Notes: generated by a model not told the origin, from the sequence alone. DNA of 64,000 bases from an uncultured Lachnospiraceae bacterium (GCA_947626395.1 CANQRU010000002.1:62001-126000), one strand, 5' to 3'; shown: positions 42,071 to 51,136, counted from the first letter of the stretch. Made by a program: numbers and translations.

Positions 42071-43117
42071 ATGGTTACAGGCAATGCGAAAGTCTGCGGC
42101 GTGATCGGGAACCCGGTGGGGCATTCCCTGTCGCCGCTTATGCATAATGAGATCGCGCAGGCTTTAGGACTTGATTATATCTATGTGCCCTGCCCGGTGG
42201 CGGAGGGCGCGGCCGGCGACGCGGTCCGCGGCGCGTATGCGCTGGGATTTGAGGGGCTGAATGTAACGGTTCCCTATAAGCAGCAGGTGATCCCGTTTCT
42301 GGCTAAGACCGACGAATCGGTGCGGTGCATCGGCGCGTGCAATACGCTGGTACGGCTGCCGGAGAAGGGAACAGGTGCTGTATCGGATGAGAAAGGTTTC
42401 AAAGGTTACAAGGGTTACAACACGGATGCCGAGGGACTGTTCCGTACGATGCGGGAGCAGGGAATGGAGATCCGGGGCAGGGACTGCCTGCTGATCGGCG
42501 CGGGAGGCGCGGCACGGGCCGCCGCTTATCTGATGGTTCGCGAGGGGGCGTCCTCGGTTACGATCCTGAACCGGAGCCGGGACAAGGCGGAGGCGCTGGC
42601 GGAGGATATACGGAGAATGGCGGAGCAGCTGGCATGGCGCGGTGATTCTCTGGAACGAGGCATACGGATGCAGGACAATGCGGCTCTGGGGCGCGGAATA
42701 CAGCGACAGGAAGGTGCTGCCCCGGAGCAGGGAACGCGGCCGCAGGGCGATGCGCTTCCGGGAGAAGAAATCGCCGTGTCTGTACTTCCGCTTGACCGGT
42801 GGCGCCGTCTTCCGGGTGATTCCTATCTGGCGGTGCAGACTACCAGCGTGGGGATGTATCCGCATACGGATGCCGCACCCGTTGAGGACGCGGAATTCTA
42901 TAAGAAGATCGCACAGGCGGTGGATATCATTTACACACCGTCGGAGACGCGTTTCATGAAATATGTGAAACAGGCCGGAGGGCGCGTCTGCGGCGGTCTG
43001 GATATGCTGATCTATCAGGGCGTGGCGGCGCTGGAGCTGTGGAATCCCGGCGTGAAGGTGCCGCGGGAAGTCGTGGACAGAGTCCGCAGGGTCATGGAGG
43101 AACGGCTGCATGGGTGA
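42071..43117 (+). CDS. aroE: shikimate dehydrogenase with internal repeat insertion
   Basis: Reduces 3-dehydroshikimate to shikimate with NADPH, 348 residues, well above the usual 270-290. The shikimate site GNPVGHSLSPLMHN and the catalytic Lys in NVTVPYKQQV are intact, as are the nucleotide-binding GAGGAARAAAY and the NRS that follows. Extra length comes from two insertions: KGFKGYKGY (three 9-base repeats at 42395-42421) just before NTDAEG, and three 12-residue repeats at residues 195-230. Both keep frame, and the core motifs suggest the enzyme works. The start follows GGAGGAG and abuts yqeG; the end overlaps aroK by 8 bases. Confidence 0.92.
   Translation: MVTGNAKVCGVIGNPVGHSLSPLMHNEIAQALGLDYIYVPCPVAEGAAGDAVRGAYALGFEGLNVTVPYKQQVIPFLAKTDESVRCIGACNTLVRLPEKGTGAVSDEKGFKGYKGYNTDAEGLFRTMREQGMEIRGRDCLLIGAGGAARAAAYLMVREGASSVTILNRSRDKAEALAEDIRRMAEQLAWRGDSLERGIRMQDNAALGRGIQRQEGAAPEQGTRPQGDALPGEEIAVSVLPLDRWRRLPGDSYLAVQTTSVGMYPHTDAAPVEDAEFYKKIAQAVDIIYTPSETRFMKYVKQAGGRVCGGLDMLIYQGVAALELWNPGVKVPREVVDRVRRVMEERLHG
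42395..42421 (+). repeat. 9-nt x 3 repeat inside aroE
   Basis: GGTTTCAAA, GGTTACAAG and GGTTACAAC in a row encode GFK, GYK, GYN. Confidence 0.75.
42653..42760 (+). repeat. 36-nt x 3 in-frame repeat inside aroE
   Basis: Three units of exactly 36 bases (42653-42688, 42689-42724, 42725-42760) encode ERGIRMQDNAAL, GRGIQRQEGAAP and EQGTRPQGDALP. The similarity is clearest in protein, and the bases have drifted. Confidence 0.75.
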
Positions 43118-43625
43118 ACATATTGTCCTCATCGGATTTATGGGAGCCGGGAAATCCACCGTAGGCAGATGGCTTTCCCGGAAGCTGTCCAGACAGCTTC
43201 TGGATACGGACGCGATGATCGAGGCCAGGGCCGGTATGACGATCAGCGAGATCTTCGCGGCTCGCGGCGAAGAGGCGTTCCGCGCTGCGGAGACAGAGGT
43301 GCTGGCGGGACTTGCGCAGAGGCGGCAGCCGGTGATCGTTTCCACAGGCGGCGGGATGCCGATGCGCGCGGAGAACCGCGAGGCGCTGCGGAAGCTGGGC
43401 AGCGTGGTCTATCTGCGGGTGAAGCCGGAAACCGTCTGCGAGCGCCTGGCCGGCGATACGACCAGACCGCTTCTGGCGGGAGACGACAGGCAGCGGAAGG
43501 TGGAGACGCTTCTGGCGCAGCGGGGGCCCATTTATGAAGAAGCGGCGCATCTGACGGTAGATGCGGACGCGCGGGGACCGGAAGCGATCGCAGAGGAAAT
43601 TTTACATGAATTACATATCGTTTAG
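43110..43625 (+). CDS. aroK: shikimate kinase
   Basis: Phosphorylates shikimate with ATP, 171 residues. The P-loop is GFMGAGKST (8-16), followed by the DTDAMIEA substrate/metal motif near 31-38, the GEEAFR segment, STGGGMP and the LID arginine region RPLL. It overlaps the end of aroE by 8 bases, indicating coupled translation. Confidence 0.94.
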   Translation: MGEHIVLIGFMGAGKSTVGRWLSRKLSRQLLDTDAMIEARAGMTISEIFAARGEEAFRAAETEVLAGLAQRRQPVIVSTGGGMPMRAENREALRKLGSVVYLRVKPETVCERLAGDTTRPLLAGDDRQRKVETLLAQRGPIYEEAAHLTVDADARGPEAIAEEILHELHIV

Positions 43626-43717
43626 CAGCCGGCGGGATAGCGCAGAGCGTAAAGACCGGCGGGGGATGAGACGCGGAATATCAGGATCCGCGGACAGAAA
43701 AGGAGGCGGCAGTATCT

Positions 43718-44149
43718 ATGAAACTTTTGGTAATTAACGGTCCGAACCTGAATTTCCTGGGCATCCGTGAGAAGGGGATCTACGGGACGGAGGATTACGA
43801 GTATCTGGTGACCATGCTTAAGAACAAGGCGCAGGCGGAAGGTCATGAGCTGGAGGTGTTCCAGAGCAACTGCGAGGGAGGGATCATCGACAAGATCCAG
43901 GAAGCCTATCACACGAAAGTGGAGGGCATTATCATCAATCCGGGGGCTTTCACCCATTACAGCTACGCGGTCCGGGATGCCCTGGCGTCGGTGGAGATCC
44001 CGAAGATCGAGGTCCATATTTCCAATGTCCACAAGCGGGAGGAATTCCGCCACACCTCTGTGACCGCGCCGGCGTGTACCGGGCAGATCGTGGGACTCGG
44101 ACTGAAGGGCTATGTGCTGGCTATGGATTATCTGACCGGGAAAGCGTAG
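43718..44149 (+). CDS. aroQ: 3-dehydroquinate dehydratase, type II
   Basis: Dehydrates 3-dehydroquinate in the shikimate pathway, 143 residues, forming dodecamers in the family. The N-terminal GPNLNFLGIREKGIYG, the catalytic Tyr loop, the NPGAFTHYSYA segment and the VEVH-like IEVHISN with catalytic His are all present. GGAGGCGG precedes the start. It is 92 bases after aroK; no other gene is seen in that gap. The pathway order (aroE, aroK, aroQ) suggests one transcript. Confidence 0.95.
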   Translation: MKLLVINGPNLNFLGIREKGIYGTEDYEYLVTMLKNKAQAEGHELEVFQSNCEGGIIDKIQEAYHTKVEGIIINPGAFTHYSYAVRDALASVEIPKIEVHISNVHKREEFRHTSVTAPACTGQIVGLGLKGYVLAMDYLTGKA

Positions 44150-44210
44150 CCGTCCGGCGGGATTTTCCGCGCGCAGTGCGCATTTATTTCCCGTAATTTG
44201 CAAAAAGTGG

Positions 44211-44239
44211 TTGAAAGTACGGCTTATTTAGTATAGAAT
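44211..44239 (+). promoter_or_regulatory. promoter of efp
   Basis: TTGAAA (44211-44216) and TAGAAT (44234-44239), 17-base spacer, 56 bases before the start codon. Confidence 0.62.
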
Positions 44240-44294
44240 GAAATGGATCAAACACCGCAAAGTATAGTCAGTATTTGAAGGAGGAGCTACATTT

Positions 44295-44852
44295 ATGATA
44301 TCAGCAGGTGATTTTAGGAACGGCGTGACACTGGAGATCGACGGGAACGTATACCAGATTCTGGAGTTCCAGCATGTAAAGCCCGGCAAGGGCGCGGCGT
44401 TCGTCCGCACGAAGATCAAGAACGTGATCAGCGGCGGCGTGGTTGAGAAGACGTTCCGTCCGACCGAGAAGTTCCCGGCGGCCAGGATTGACCGCGTGGA
44501 CATGCAGTACCTGTATCAGGACGGAGATTTATACAATTTCATGGATACGAATACCTACGAGCAGATCGCTCTGAGCAGCGAGCTGATCGGCGACGCGCTT
44601 AAGTTCGTCAAGGAGAACGAGATGTGCAAGGTCTGCTCTTACAACGGCAAGGTGTTCTCCGTTGAGCCGCCTCTGTTCGTGGAACTGGAGATCACGGATA
44701 CCGAGCCCGGATTCAAGGGCGACACCGCTACCGGCGCTTCCAAGCCCGCAGTCGTGGAGACCGGCGCGACTGTATTTGTCCCGCTGTTCGTCAGCACCGG
44801 CGACCGGATCAAGATCGACACCCGTACCGGCGAGTATCTGTCCAGAGCGTAA
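44295..44852 (+). CDS. efp: elongation factor P
   Basis: Translation factor of 185 residues that relieves ribosome stalling at proline runs. Three beta-barrel domains are expected. The N-terminal domain has [16 protein letters not shown] and the tip loop [13 protein letters not shown], which carries the residue modified or exposed at the peptidyl site. The C-terminal signature [13 protein letters not shown] ends the protein. GAAGGAGGAG gives a strong ribosome site. A hairpin spans the stop codon, and a terminator follows. Confidence 0.97.
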   Translation: MISAGDFRNGVTLEIDGNVYQILEFQHVKPGKGAAFVRTKIKNVISGGVVEKTFRPTEKFPAARIDRVDMQYLYQDGDLYNFMDTNTYEQIALSSELIGDALKFVKENEMCKVCSYNGKVFSVEPPLFVELEITDTEPGFKGDTATGASKPAVVETGATVFVPLFVSTGDRIKIDTRTGEYLSRA

Positions 44853-44865
44853 GGCGGACAGATAC
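44834..44865 (+). other. hairpin spanning the efp stop codon
   Basis: GTATCTGTCC (44834-44843) and GGACAGATAC (44856-44865) pair perfectly with the TAA stop codon in the 12-base loop. Confidence 0.6.
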
Positions 44866-44906
44866 GGATCCGGATATCATACGGCAACTGCTTTTACACA
44901 GAATCT

Positions 44907-44940
44907 GCCCCTTCGGCTGAACCGGCCGGAGGGGTTTTTG
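44907..44940 (+). terminator. terminator of efp
   Basis: Stem CCCCTTCGGC with GCCGGAGGGG, followed by TTTTTG. Confidence 0.8.
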
Positions 44941-45014
44941 CTGTCTGTGCAAAAATGCGTCGGAGGCACACGTTTTGCGCTGCCTCCGAAACGCGTCATA
45001 CGTTTCGGAAACAG

Positions 45015-45043
45015 TTGCTTTTTCTTTCATTTTCCTGTATAAT
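45015..45043 (+). promoter_or_regulatory. promoter of argS
   Basis: TTGCTT (45015-45020) and a perfect TATAAT (45038-45043) with a 17-base spacer. The leader is only about 45 bases, too short for a T-box. Confidence 0.68.
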
Positions 45044-45094
45044 TAATAGCCAATCACGAAGATAGAAGCTTATATAGAAGGAGAGTTTATAGCT

Positions 45095-47032
45095 GTGAAG
45101 AAGATACTTGACCTGATCGCGGAACAGATGCGGACGGCGTTTGAAGGCTGCGGATACGCTGCGGATTACGGGAAGGTGACGCTTTCCAACCGGCCGGATC
45201 TGTGCGAATACCAGTGCAACGGCGCCATGGCGGCGGCGAAGGCGTACCATAAGAAGCCCATCGATATCGCGAATGATGTGGTGGCAGTTCTGAAAAACTG
45301 CGCGCAGCGCGGCGAAGCTGCCGGGGCTGCGGAAGACGGCTGCGGAAATGGCGCGGCGGCCGGAACGAGCGTGCCGGCGGACGGCGCGGCGATGCCTCCG
45401 ATGTTCGAATCCGTCGAGGCGGTGATGCCGGGATTTATCAATCTGAAGCTGAGCGGCGAATATCTGGCCGCTTATCTGGACGGCATGCGCGCTGAAGACA
45501 AGCTGGGCGTGGAGGAGTGCGGCGGCGGTAAGACGATCATCGTGGATTACGGCGGGGCCAATGTGGCCAAGCCGCTGCATGTGGGACATCTGCGCACGGC
45601 TATCATCGGCGAGTGCATCAAGCGGATGGGCAATTACCTGGGATACCATATGATCGGCGACGTGCATCTGGGCGACTGGGGTCTGCAGATGGGGCTGATC
45701 ATCGAGGAGCTGCGGGACCGGAAGCCGGATCTGCCGTATTTTGATGAGACATTTACGGGAGAATATCCGCAGGAGGCTCCCTTTACGATCAGCGAACTGG
45801 AGCAGATCTATCCGGCGGCCAGCGCCAGGTCCAAGGAGGATGAGACGTTTAAGGCCAGAGCGCAGGAGGCTACCTTTAAGCTGCAGAGCGGCTACGCGCC
45901 TTTCAGGGCGATCTGGCGCCATATCATGAATGTGTCGCTGGCGGATCTTAAGAAGAATTACGGCAATCTGAACGTGACCTTCGATCTGTGGAAAGGCGAG
46001 AGCGACGCACAGCCTTACATTCCGGGGCTGATCAAGGACCTTACGAAGCGTGGGCTGGCCTATGAAAGCGAGGGCGCGCTGGTAGTGGATATCGCCCGAC
46101 CGGACGACCCGAAAGAGCTTCCGCCCTGCATTATCCGCAAGTCGGACGGCGCGGCGCTTTACGCGACTTCCGATCTGGGTACGATTATCGAGAGAGAACG
46201 CGACTTTGCGCCGGAGGAATATATTTATATTACGGATAAGCGCCAGGAGCTGCATTTCATCCAGGTCTTCCGCGTGGCGAAGAAAGCCGGTTATGTGAAG
46301 CCGGAGACGAAGATGACGCATATGATGTGCGGCACCATGAACGGCAAGGACGGAAAGCCGTTCAAGACCCGCGCCGGCGGCGTCATGCGGCTGGAGAACC
46401 TGATCCGCGAGATCGACGAGGCGGTCTACGACCGGATCATGGAGAACCGGACCATGGAGAAAGAAGAGGCGGAGGACGCGTCGCGGATCATCGGCCTGGC
46501 GGCTCTGAAATACGGCGATCTGTCCAACCAGGTGTCGAAGGACTATGTATTCGACGTCGACCGGTTCATATCCTTTGAGGGCAATACGGGGCCGTATATT
46601 CTGTATACGATCGTGCGGATCAAGTCGATCCTGGCCAAATATGAGGAAGGGCTGGCGGCGGTTCCGGCTGCCGGAAATGCGTCCGCGGCCGGGAAACCGG
46701 CGCAGGATCAGACGGACGCAGCCAATGCGGATACTCCGCTGTCCGGCCATATGCGTCCCGCGCAGACGGCCGAGGAGAAATCCCTGATGCTCAAGCTTTC
46801 CGCGTACAACGACGTGGTGGCGGCCGCGTTCGAGGAGAAAGCCCCCCATAAGCTGTGCCAGTTCATTTACGAACTGTCCGACGCCTTCGGAAGCTTCTAC
46901 AATACGACGATGATACTGAAGGAAGAGGACGCAGAGAAGAAAGCCGGCTATATCCGTCTGATCCGCCTGGTAAAAGATGTGCTGGAAAGCAGCATCAATT
47001 TGCTGGGCTTTGAAGCGCCGGAACGGATGTGA
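45095..47032 (+). CDS. argS: arginyl-tRNA synthetase
   Basis: Class I synthetase of 645 residues (usual 550-580) that charges tRNA-Arg. The start is GTG with AAGGAG upstream. The ATP-site motif PLHVGHLRTA is present near residue 165, preceded by DYGGANVAKPLH. The C-terminal anticodon-binding domain ends with LLGFEAPERM, the classic terminus. Two low-complexity Ala/Gly insertions explain the length: about residues 70-105 in the N-terminal domain and about 525-565 between the catalytic and C-terminal parts. Both seem to sit on the surface. Confidence 0.95.
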   Translation: MKKILDLIAEQMRTAFEGCGYAADYGKVTLSNRPDLCEYQCNGAMAAAKAYHKKPIDIANDVVAVLKNCAQRGEAAGAAEDGCGNGAAAGTSVPADGAAMPPMFESVEAVMPGFINLKLSGEYLAAYLDGMRAEDKLGVEECGGGKTIIVDYGGANVAKPLHVGHLRTAIIGECIKRMGNYLGYHMIGDVHLGDWGLQMGLIIEELRDRKPDLPYFDETFTGEYPQEAPFTISELEQIYPAASARSKEDETFKARAQEATFKLQSGYAPFRAIWRHIMNVSLADLKKNYGNLNVTFDLWKGESDAQPYIPGLIKDLTKRGLAYESEGALVVDIARPDDPKELPPCIIRKSDGAALYATSDLGTIIERERDFAPEEYIYITDKRQELHFIQVFRVAKKAGYVKPETKMTHMMCGTMNGKDGKPFKTRAGGVMRLENLIREIDEAVYDRIMENRTMEKEEAEDASRIIGLAALKYGDLSNQVSKDYVFDVDRFISFEGNTGPYILYTIVRIKSILAKYEEGLAAVPAAGNASAAGKPAQDQTDAANADTPLSGHMRPAQTAEEKSLMLKLSAYNDVVAAAFEEKAPHKLCQFIYELSDAFGSFYNTTMILKEEDAEKKAGYIRLIRLVKDVLESSINLLGFEAPERM

Positions 47033-47039
47033 AGCAACA

Positions 47040-47200
47040 GCTCACCCGCCGGTAAAGGGACCTGCAGGTTTATGCTCGCATAAAAACCTGCAGGCCCCTT
47101 TACCGGCGGAGGGAGCGCAAGAACATGAGCAAAACGGAGCTGCGAAGCAGCGGAGAGCCCCGCAGGGGCGGGTTTTGCGAATGCTCTTGCGCGGGTGAGC
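47040..47200 (+). repeat. large palindromic element C after argS
   Basis: Outer arms GCTCACCCGC (47040-47049) and GCGGGTGAGC (47191-47200) enclose a long hairpin (47046-47109; CCGCCGGTAAAGGG and CCTGCAGGTTT pair with their partners) and a second branch (47115-47135 with 47172-47192) topped by two GC-rich hairpins. Unlike the A/B elements it has no TAA/TAA loop, so it is a separate family. Confidence 0.78.
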
Positions 47201-47219
47201 GTAAACCGGCAGGCACCCC

Positions 47220-47262
47220 ACGCAAAGAGCCCCTCCCAGGGGCGAATTTGCGTCACTTTTTC
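47220..47262 (+). terminator. terminator between argS and the SNF2 gene
   Basis: ACGCAAA/TTTGCGT stem with an inner GCCCCT/AGGGGC hairpin, then CACTTTTTC. It lies only about 30 bases before the next gene, which would then need its own promoter; none was recognised. Confidence 0.62.
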
Positions 47263-47291
47263 TTCACGCACATCCAATGGAGGCCATATCC

Positions 47292-50200
47292 ATGCGTATC
47301 GAGAGCATGCAGACCCGGAGCTTCTGGAAAGGTGAAACCGGCGTGGAAGGCGTCGTAGAGGATCTGGGTTTCAAATATCGTGTGCGTCTGGAAGTCAAGG
47401 GCAGCGAGATCTACAGCTGCTCTTGTTCTTGTGGAATAAGATCCACTTACGCCCGCCCCTGCGTCCATGAAAAGGCGCTTCTCAAATATTATCTGGAACA
47501 CATCGACGATAATCCCCGACGTCCTGTAACCACTTCCCCCCAGGTCCGCAGCATGATCCGCGAGTATACCAACCGGGAGGTAGCCGGCATCGCCCGGAAC
47601 GAGCGGGAGAAACAGGTGGAGCTGATCCCCCGACTTCTGCTGCGCCGCCAGGAGATCCGTGTGGAATTCCGGATCGGCGTCGGCCGCGGGTATGTGGTTA
47701 AGGATCTGTCGTCCCTGGCGGAAGCGGTCGAGAAAGGCTCCTACGTGGAATACGGCAAGAGTCTGGCGTTCTATCACAGCCGGGAGGCATTCTCCGAGGA
47801 CAGCCGGGGCCTTCTGGATATGGTTCTGGAACTGGCCGATTCCTACAGGGAGCATTATTTTGAGTTTAAGAAAAATATGTACGCGCCGGTACCTCCGATC
47901 CGGGAACTGAATCTGAGTCGGGTGCGAAGGGATCGTTTCTTCGATCTTCTGATGAACAGAGAGGTGGAAGCGGAGGACAGTCAGGGCAGCAAACGCCAGC
48001 TCCTGGTTTGCCGGGAGAATCCGGATTTTGTCGTGGAAGTCCGCAGAGCCGGAGCCGGCGGAATCCGCGTATCCATTGATAAGGATATCATGACATTCAG
48101 CGGCGAGAAGCATCTCTATGTGCTGAAGCGCGGCAGGCTGTACCAGTGCAGCGAGGCGTTCAGCCGGGAGATGGAGGTATTTTTCAGTCAGATGACCCAG
48201 GGCTACGGCGCTCCGTACGAGGTGACGGTCAGTGAGAAGGATGTGCCGCTGTTCTACGAGCGTGTTCTTCGCAAAATGGAGAATCTGGGCGTCCTTCATT
48301 CCGAGGGCGTGGAGCTGGAGAACTACCGTCCGGCGGCGCTTACGGCCCGGTTCGAACTGGAAAGCCCGGAGCCGGATAAGGTGGTGCTGCGGCCGCGGCT
48401 CAGCTACGGTTCCTGCACATTTCATCCGCTGGAAGACGAAAAGGTGCCGCCGACCGTGGTCCGCGACGTGCCGGGGGAATTCCGTATCAGCCAGACGCTT
48501 ACGAAATATTTCCCGTACCGGGACCAGTTGACCAATGACCTGGTGATCAAAGACGACGAGGCGGCGGTCTTTAAGCTGCTGTCAGAAGGCATCGGCGAAC
48601 TTAAGGAACTGGGCGAGGTGTATCTGGCGGATAGCATGGCAAGTCTTAAGGTGCTCCCGCCGCGGGAGGTATCGGTAGGGATCCAGGCTGCAGGCGGTTG
48701 GCTGACGCTGACGGTGGATGCCGGCGACTTAAACGGCGCGGAGCTGGGCCAGATCCTGGCGGCGTATCGCGAGAAGAAGCCGTATTACCGCCTGAAAACC
48801 GGCGAATATCTGCAGCTTGCGGATAACGGCCTGCTGACGGTGGCACGTATGGCGGATTATGTGGGCGTGTCCGGCAAATATACGGCGTCCGGGGACGTTC
48901 AGGGCGGCAGCGCGGCCGGCATAATTGACCGGGACGGAGGTACCGGAAAAACGATCTTCCGGGTGCCGGGATACCGTGCGCTTTATCTGGACAGCCTGTA
49001 TCGCGAGCGTCATGATATCCGGCTGGAGAGAGATTCCCGTTTTAAGGCCATCGTGCGTGGGATGAAGTCGGTGGAGGACAGCGATTTCGAGGTGCCGGAG
49101 GACTTCGCGAAAGTATTGCGCGGCTATCAGAAGATCGGCTTCCGGTGGCTGCGAACTCTGGACTTCTTCGGGTTCGGCGGTATCCTGGCGGACGATATGG
49201 GCCTGGGAAAGACCGTGCAGGTCATCAGCGTGATCTATGACGAGGTGCGGAAGATAAAAAGCGGTGGAGCGGGAAACAACGATGCCATGTCTTTGATCGT
49301 GTGCCCCGCGTCTCTGATCTATAACTGGGAATGCGAATTTATGAAATTCGCTCCGTCCCTGCGGGTCCTTCTGATTACCGGAAATGCGGCGGAGCGGGAG
49401 GAGAAGCTTCGGACCGCGGCGGATTATGACGTGGTGGTCACATCCTACGATCTGCTGAAGCGAGATCTGCTTCTCTATGAGGGACTCCGTTTCCGTTTCC
49501 AGGTTATCGACGAGGCCCAGTATATCAAGAATCCGTCCACCCAGAGCGCCAGGGCCGTGAAAGCGGTTCAGGCGCAGACCCGCTATGCGCTGACGGGCAC
49601 GCCGGTCGAGAACCGGCTGAGCGAACTGTGGAGCATCTTTGATTTCCTGATGCCGGGATTCCTCTATTCCTACCAGCGGTTTAAAGAGCGGTTCGAGTCG
49701 CCCATCGTGAGGGAGGGGGACGAGGACGCGGCAGGGATGCTGCGGCGGATGACGGGACCATTTATCCTGAGGCGCCTTAAGAGGGATGTCCTCAAGGAAC
49801 TGCCGGAGAAGCTGGAAACGGTGGTCTATTCGCAGATGGAAGGGGAGCAGAAGGAGCTTTACACTGCGCGGGCGCTGCAGTTAAAGGAAACGCTGGCGCC
49901 GCATTCACCTGGAAATAAGATCCAGATCCTGGCGGCGCTTACAAGGCTCAGGCAGATCTGCTGTGATCCGCGGCTGATCTATGAAAATTACAGCGGCGGC
50001 TCGGCCAAGCTGGAGACCTGCATGGAGCTTCTGAGTTCCGGCGTGGAGGCCGGATACCATATCCTTCTGTTCTCCCAGTTTACCTCCATGCTGGATCTGA
50101 TCCGTGAGCGGCTTGACGCAGCGGGGATCACCAGCCTTCTTCTGGTGGGAGAGACCTCAAAGGAAGAACGCCTGCAGCGCGTGAACGCGTTTCAGCGGGG

Positions 50201-50510
50201 AGAAGCGCCCGTTTTCCTGATCTCGCTGAAGGCCGGCGGCACGGGGCTTAATCTGACGAAGGCGGATGTGGTGATCCATTATGATCCCTGGTGGAACGTG
50301 GCGGCGCAGAACCAGGCGACGGACCGGGCCCACCGCATCGGACAGGAGAAAACGGTCACGGTGATCCAGCTGATCACCCGCGGGACGATCGAGGAGAACA
50401 TACGGAAGCTCCAGCAGGCGAAGGCGGCGCTGGCCGATCAGATCGTGACGGATGAAAATGTATCGCTGGGGAGCCTGAGTTTCGAGGAGATCGCGAAATT
50501 ATTAGAGTAG
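47292..50510 (+). CDS. SNF2-family helicase with SWIM zinc finger
   Basis: Large DNA-dependent ATPase of 1072 residues. The N-terminal SWIM finger uses Cys45, Cys47, Cys57 and His59 (CSCGIRSTYARPCVH). A long middle part of about 500 residues, with no recognised motif, matches the bacterial SNF2 extension. The motor core has the Walker A DDMGLGKT near 634-641, DEAQ near 740, TGTPVENRLSELWSI and the late helicase motifs LLFSQFTSMLDLI and QATDRAHRIGQ. These proteins remodel DNA-protein complexes, possibly in repair or transcription restart; the exact role is unknown. The start at 47292 follows GGAGG by 7 bases. Confidence 0.9.
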   Translation: MRIESMQTRSFWKGETGVEGVVEDLGFKYRVRLEVKGSEIYSCSCSCGIRSTYARPCVHEKALLKYYLEHIDDNPRRPVTTSPQVRSMIREYTNREVAGIARNEREKQVELIPRLLLRRQEIRVEFRIGVGRGYVVKDLSSLAEAVEKGSYVEYGKSLAFYHSREAFSEDSRGLLDMVLELADSYREHYFEFKKNMYAPVPPIRELNLSRVRRDRFFDLLMNREVEAEDSQGSKRQLLVCRENPDFVVEVRRAGAGGIRVSIDKDIMTFSGEKHLYVLKRGRLYQCSEAFSREMEVFFSQMTQGYGAPYEVTVSEKDVPLFYERVLRKMENLGVLHSEGVELENYRPAALTARFELESPEPDKVVLRPRLSYGSCTFHPLEDEKVPPTVVRDVPGEFRISQTLTKYFPYRDQLTNDLVIKDDEAAVFKLLSEGIGELKELGEVYLADSMASLKVLPPREVSVGIQAAGGWLTLTVDAGDLNGAELGQILAAYREKKPYYRLKTGEYLQLADNGLLTVARMADYVGVSGKYTASGDVQGGSAAGIIDRDGGTGKTIFRVPGYRALYLDSLYRERHDIRLERDSRFKAIVRGMKSVEDSDFEVPEDFAKVLRGYQKIGFRWLRTLDFFGFGGILADDMGLGKTVQVISVIYDEVRKIKSGGAGNNDAMSLIVCPASLIYNWECEFMKFAPSLRVLLITGNAAEREEKLRTAADYDVVVTSYDLLKRDLLLYEGLRFRFQVIDEAQYIKNPSTQSARAVKAVQAQTRYALTGTPVENRLSELWSIFDFLMPGFLYSYQRFKERFESPIVREGDEDAAGMLRRMTGPFILRRLKRDVLKELPEKLETVVYSQMEGEQKELYTARALQLKETLAPHSPGNKIQILAALTRLRQICCDPRLIYENYSGGSAKLETCMELLSSGVEAGYHILLFSQFTSMLDLIRERLDAAGITSLLLVGETSKEERLQRVNAFQRGEAPVFLISLKAGGTGLNLTKADVVIHYDPWWNVAAQNQATDRAHRIGQEKTVTVIQLITRGTIEENIRKLQQAKAALADQIVTDENVSLGSLSFEEIAKLLE

Positions 50511-50563
50511 AGGGGCGGGCTGCTGCATTTTCTCAAAAAATCCCCCCGCATACACAAAATCAT

Positions 50564-50592
50564 TTGCCAGTCCGGCCTTTCTGCGGTAGAAT
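50564..50592 (+). promoter_or_regulatory. promoter of the FMN-barrel gene
   Basis: TTGCCA (50564-50569) and TAGAAT (50587-50592) with a 17-base spacer. Confidence 0.62.
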
Positions 50593-50602
50593 AGACAGTA
50601 AC

Positions 50603-50639
50603 GGAACCTTGTCCCGAGGCGATCTGCCGGGACGGTTCC
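50603..50639 (+). other. leader hairpin before the FMN-barrel gene
   Basis: GGAACC and GTCCC pair with GGGAC and GGTTCC around a 13-base loop, just downstream of the predicted RNA start and before the ribosome site. Likely a 5'-end stabiliser. Confidence 0.5.
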
Positions 50640-50668
50640 GGGAATCTTTGAGCAAGGAGGATTTATTC

Positions 50669-51061
50669 ATGAACGAAGTCTATGAATTCCTGAAGAAATG
50701 CGGAGTTTACTACCTGGCGACCGCCGAGGGGGACCAGCCTCGCGTCCGGCCCTTCGGTACCGTCGATCTCTTTGAAGGAAAACTCTACATCCAGACCGGG
50801 AAGGTGAAGCCGGTGGCCCATCAGCTGAAGGCCAATCCGAAGGTGGAGATTTCCGGTATGGCGGATGGCAAATGGATCCGCGTGGCAGGGGAAGCGGTTC
50901 TGGACGAGAGGATCGAGGCCCAGAAGCATATGCTGGATTCCTATCCGTCCCTGCAGGCCATGTATCAGCCCGGCGACGGCAATACGGAGGTCTATTATCT
51001 GAAGAACGTGACGGCTCAGATCTGCTCGTTTACGGAGCCGGCGAAGGAGTTCCGTTTCTAA
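50669..51061 (+). CDS. pyridoxamine 5'-phosphate oxidase-like FMN-binding protein
   Basis: Small flavin-binding split-barrel protein of 130 residues. Motifs include YYLATAEGDQPRVRPFGTV and the KPVAHQLKANPKVEISG strand, typical of the short clostridial PPOX-like proteins. Substrate is unknown; related ones act on flavins, quinones or nitro compounds, or bind heme. The start at 50669 follows AAGGAGG. Earlier in-frame codons precede the promoter and so cannot be used. Confidence 0.87.
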   Translation: MNEVYEFLKKCGVYYLATAEGDQPRVRPFGTVDLFEGKLYIQTGKVKPVAHQLKANPKVEISGMADGKWIRVAGEAVLDERIEAQKHMLDSYPSLQAMYQPGDGNTEVYYLKNVTAQICSFTEPAKEFRF

Positions 51062-51127
51062 GACGGACCGGTTTTAAGAAAATTTATTTACACTTCGCAT
51101 TTTTTCCTTTATTATCCGCGGAAATAA

Positions 51128-51136
51128 TGATATACT
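51128..51136 (+). promoter_or_regulatory. extended -10 promoter of the xylB module
   Basis: TGATATACT, an extended -10, lies 98 bases before the xylB start. The -35 is poor, so regulation by an unlinked activator is possible. Confidence 0.48.

Noticed and set aside
45044-45094. T-box leader for argS
   Set aside because: Only about 45 bases separate the promoter from the start codon, and no T-box sequence is present.
44996-46849. A minus-strand open frame of about 617 codons opposite argS
   Set aside because: Same low-quality Arg/His/Leu composition; argS on the plus strand is unmistakable.
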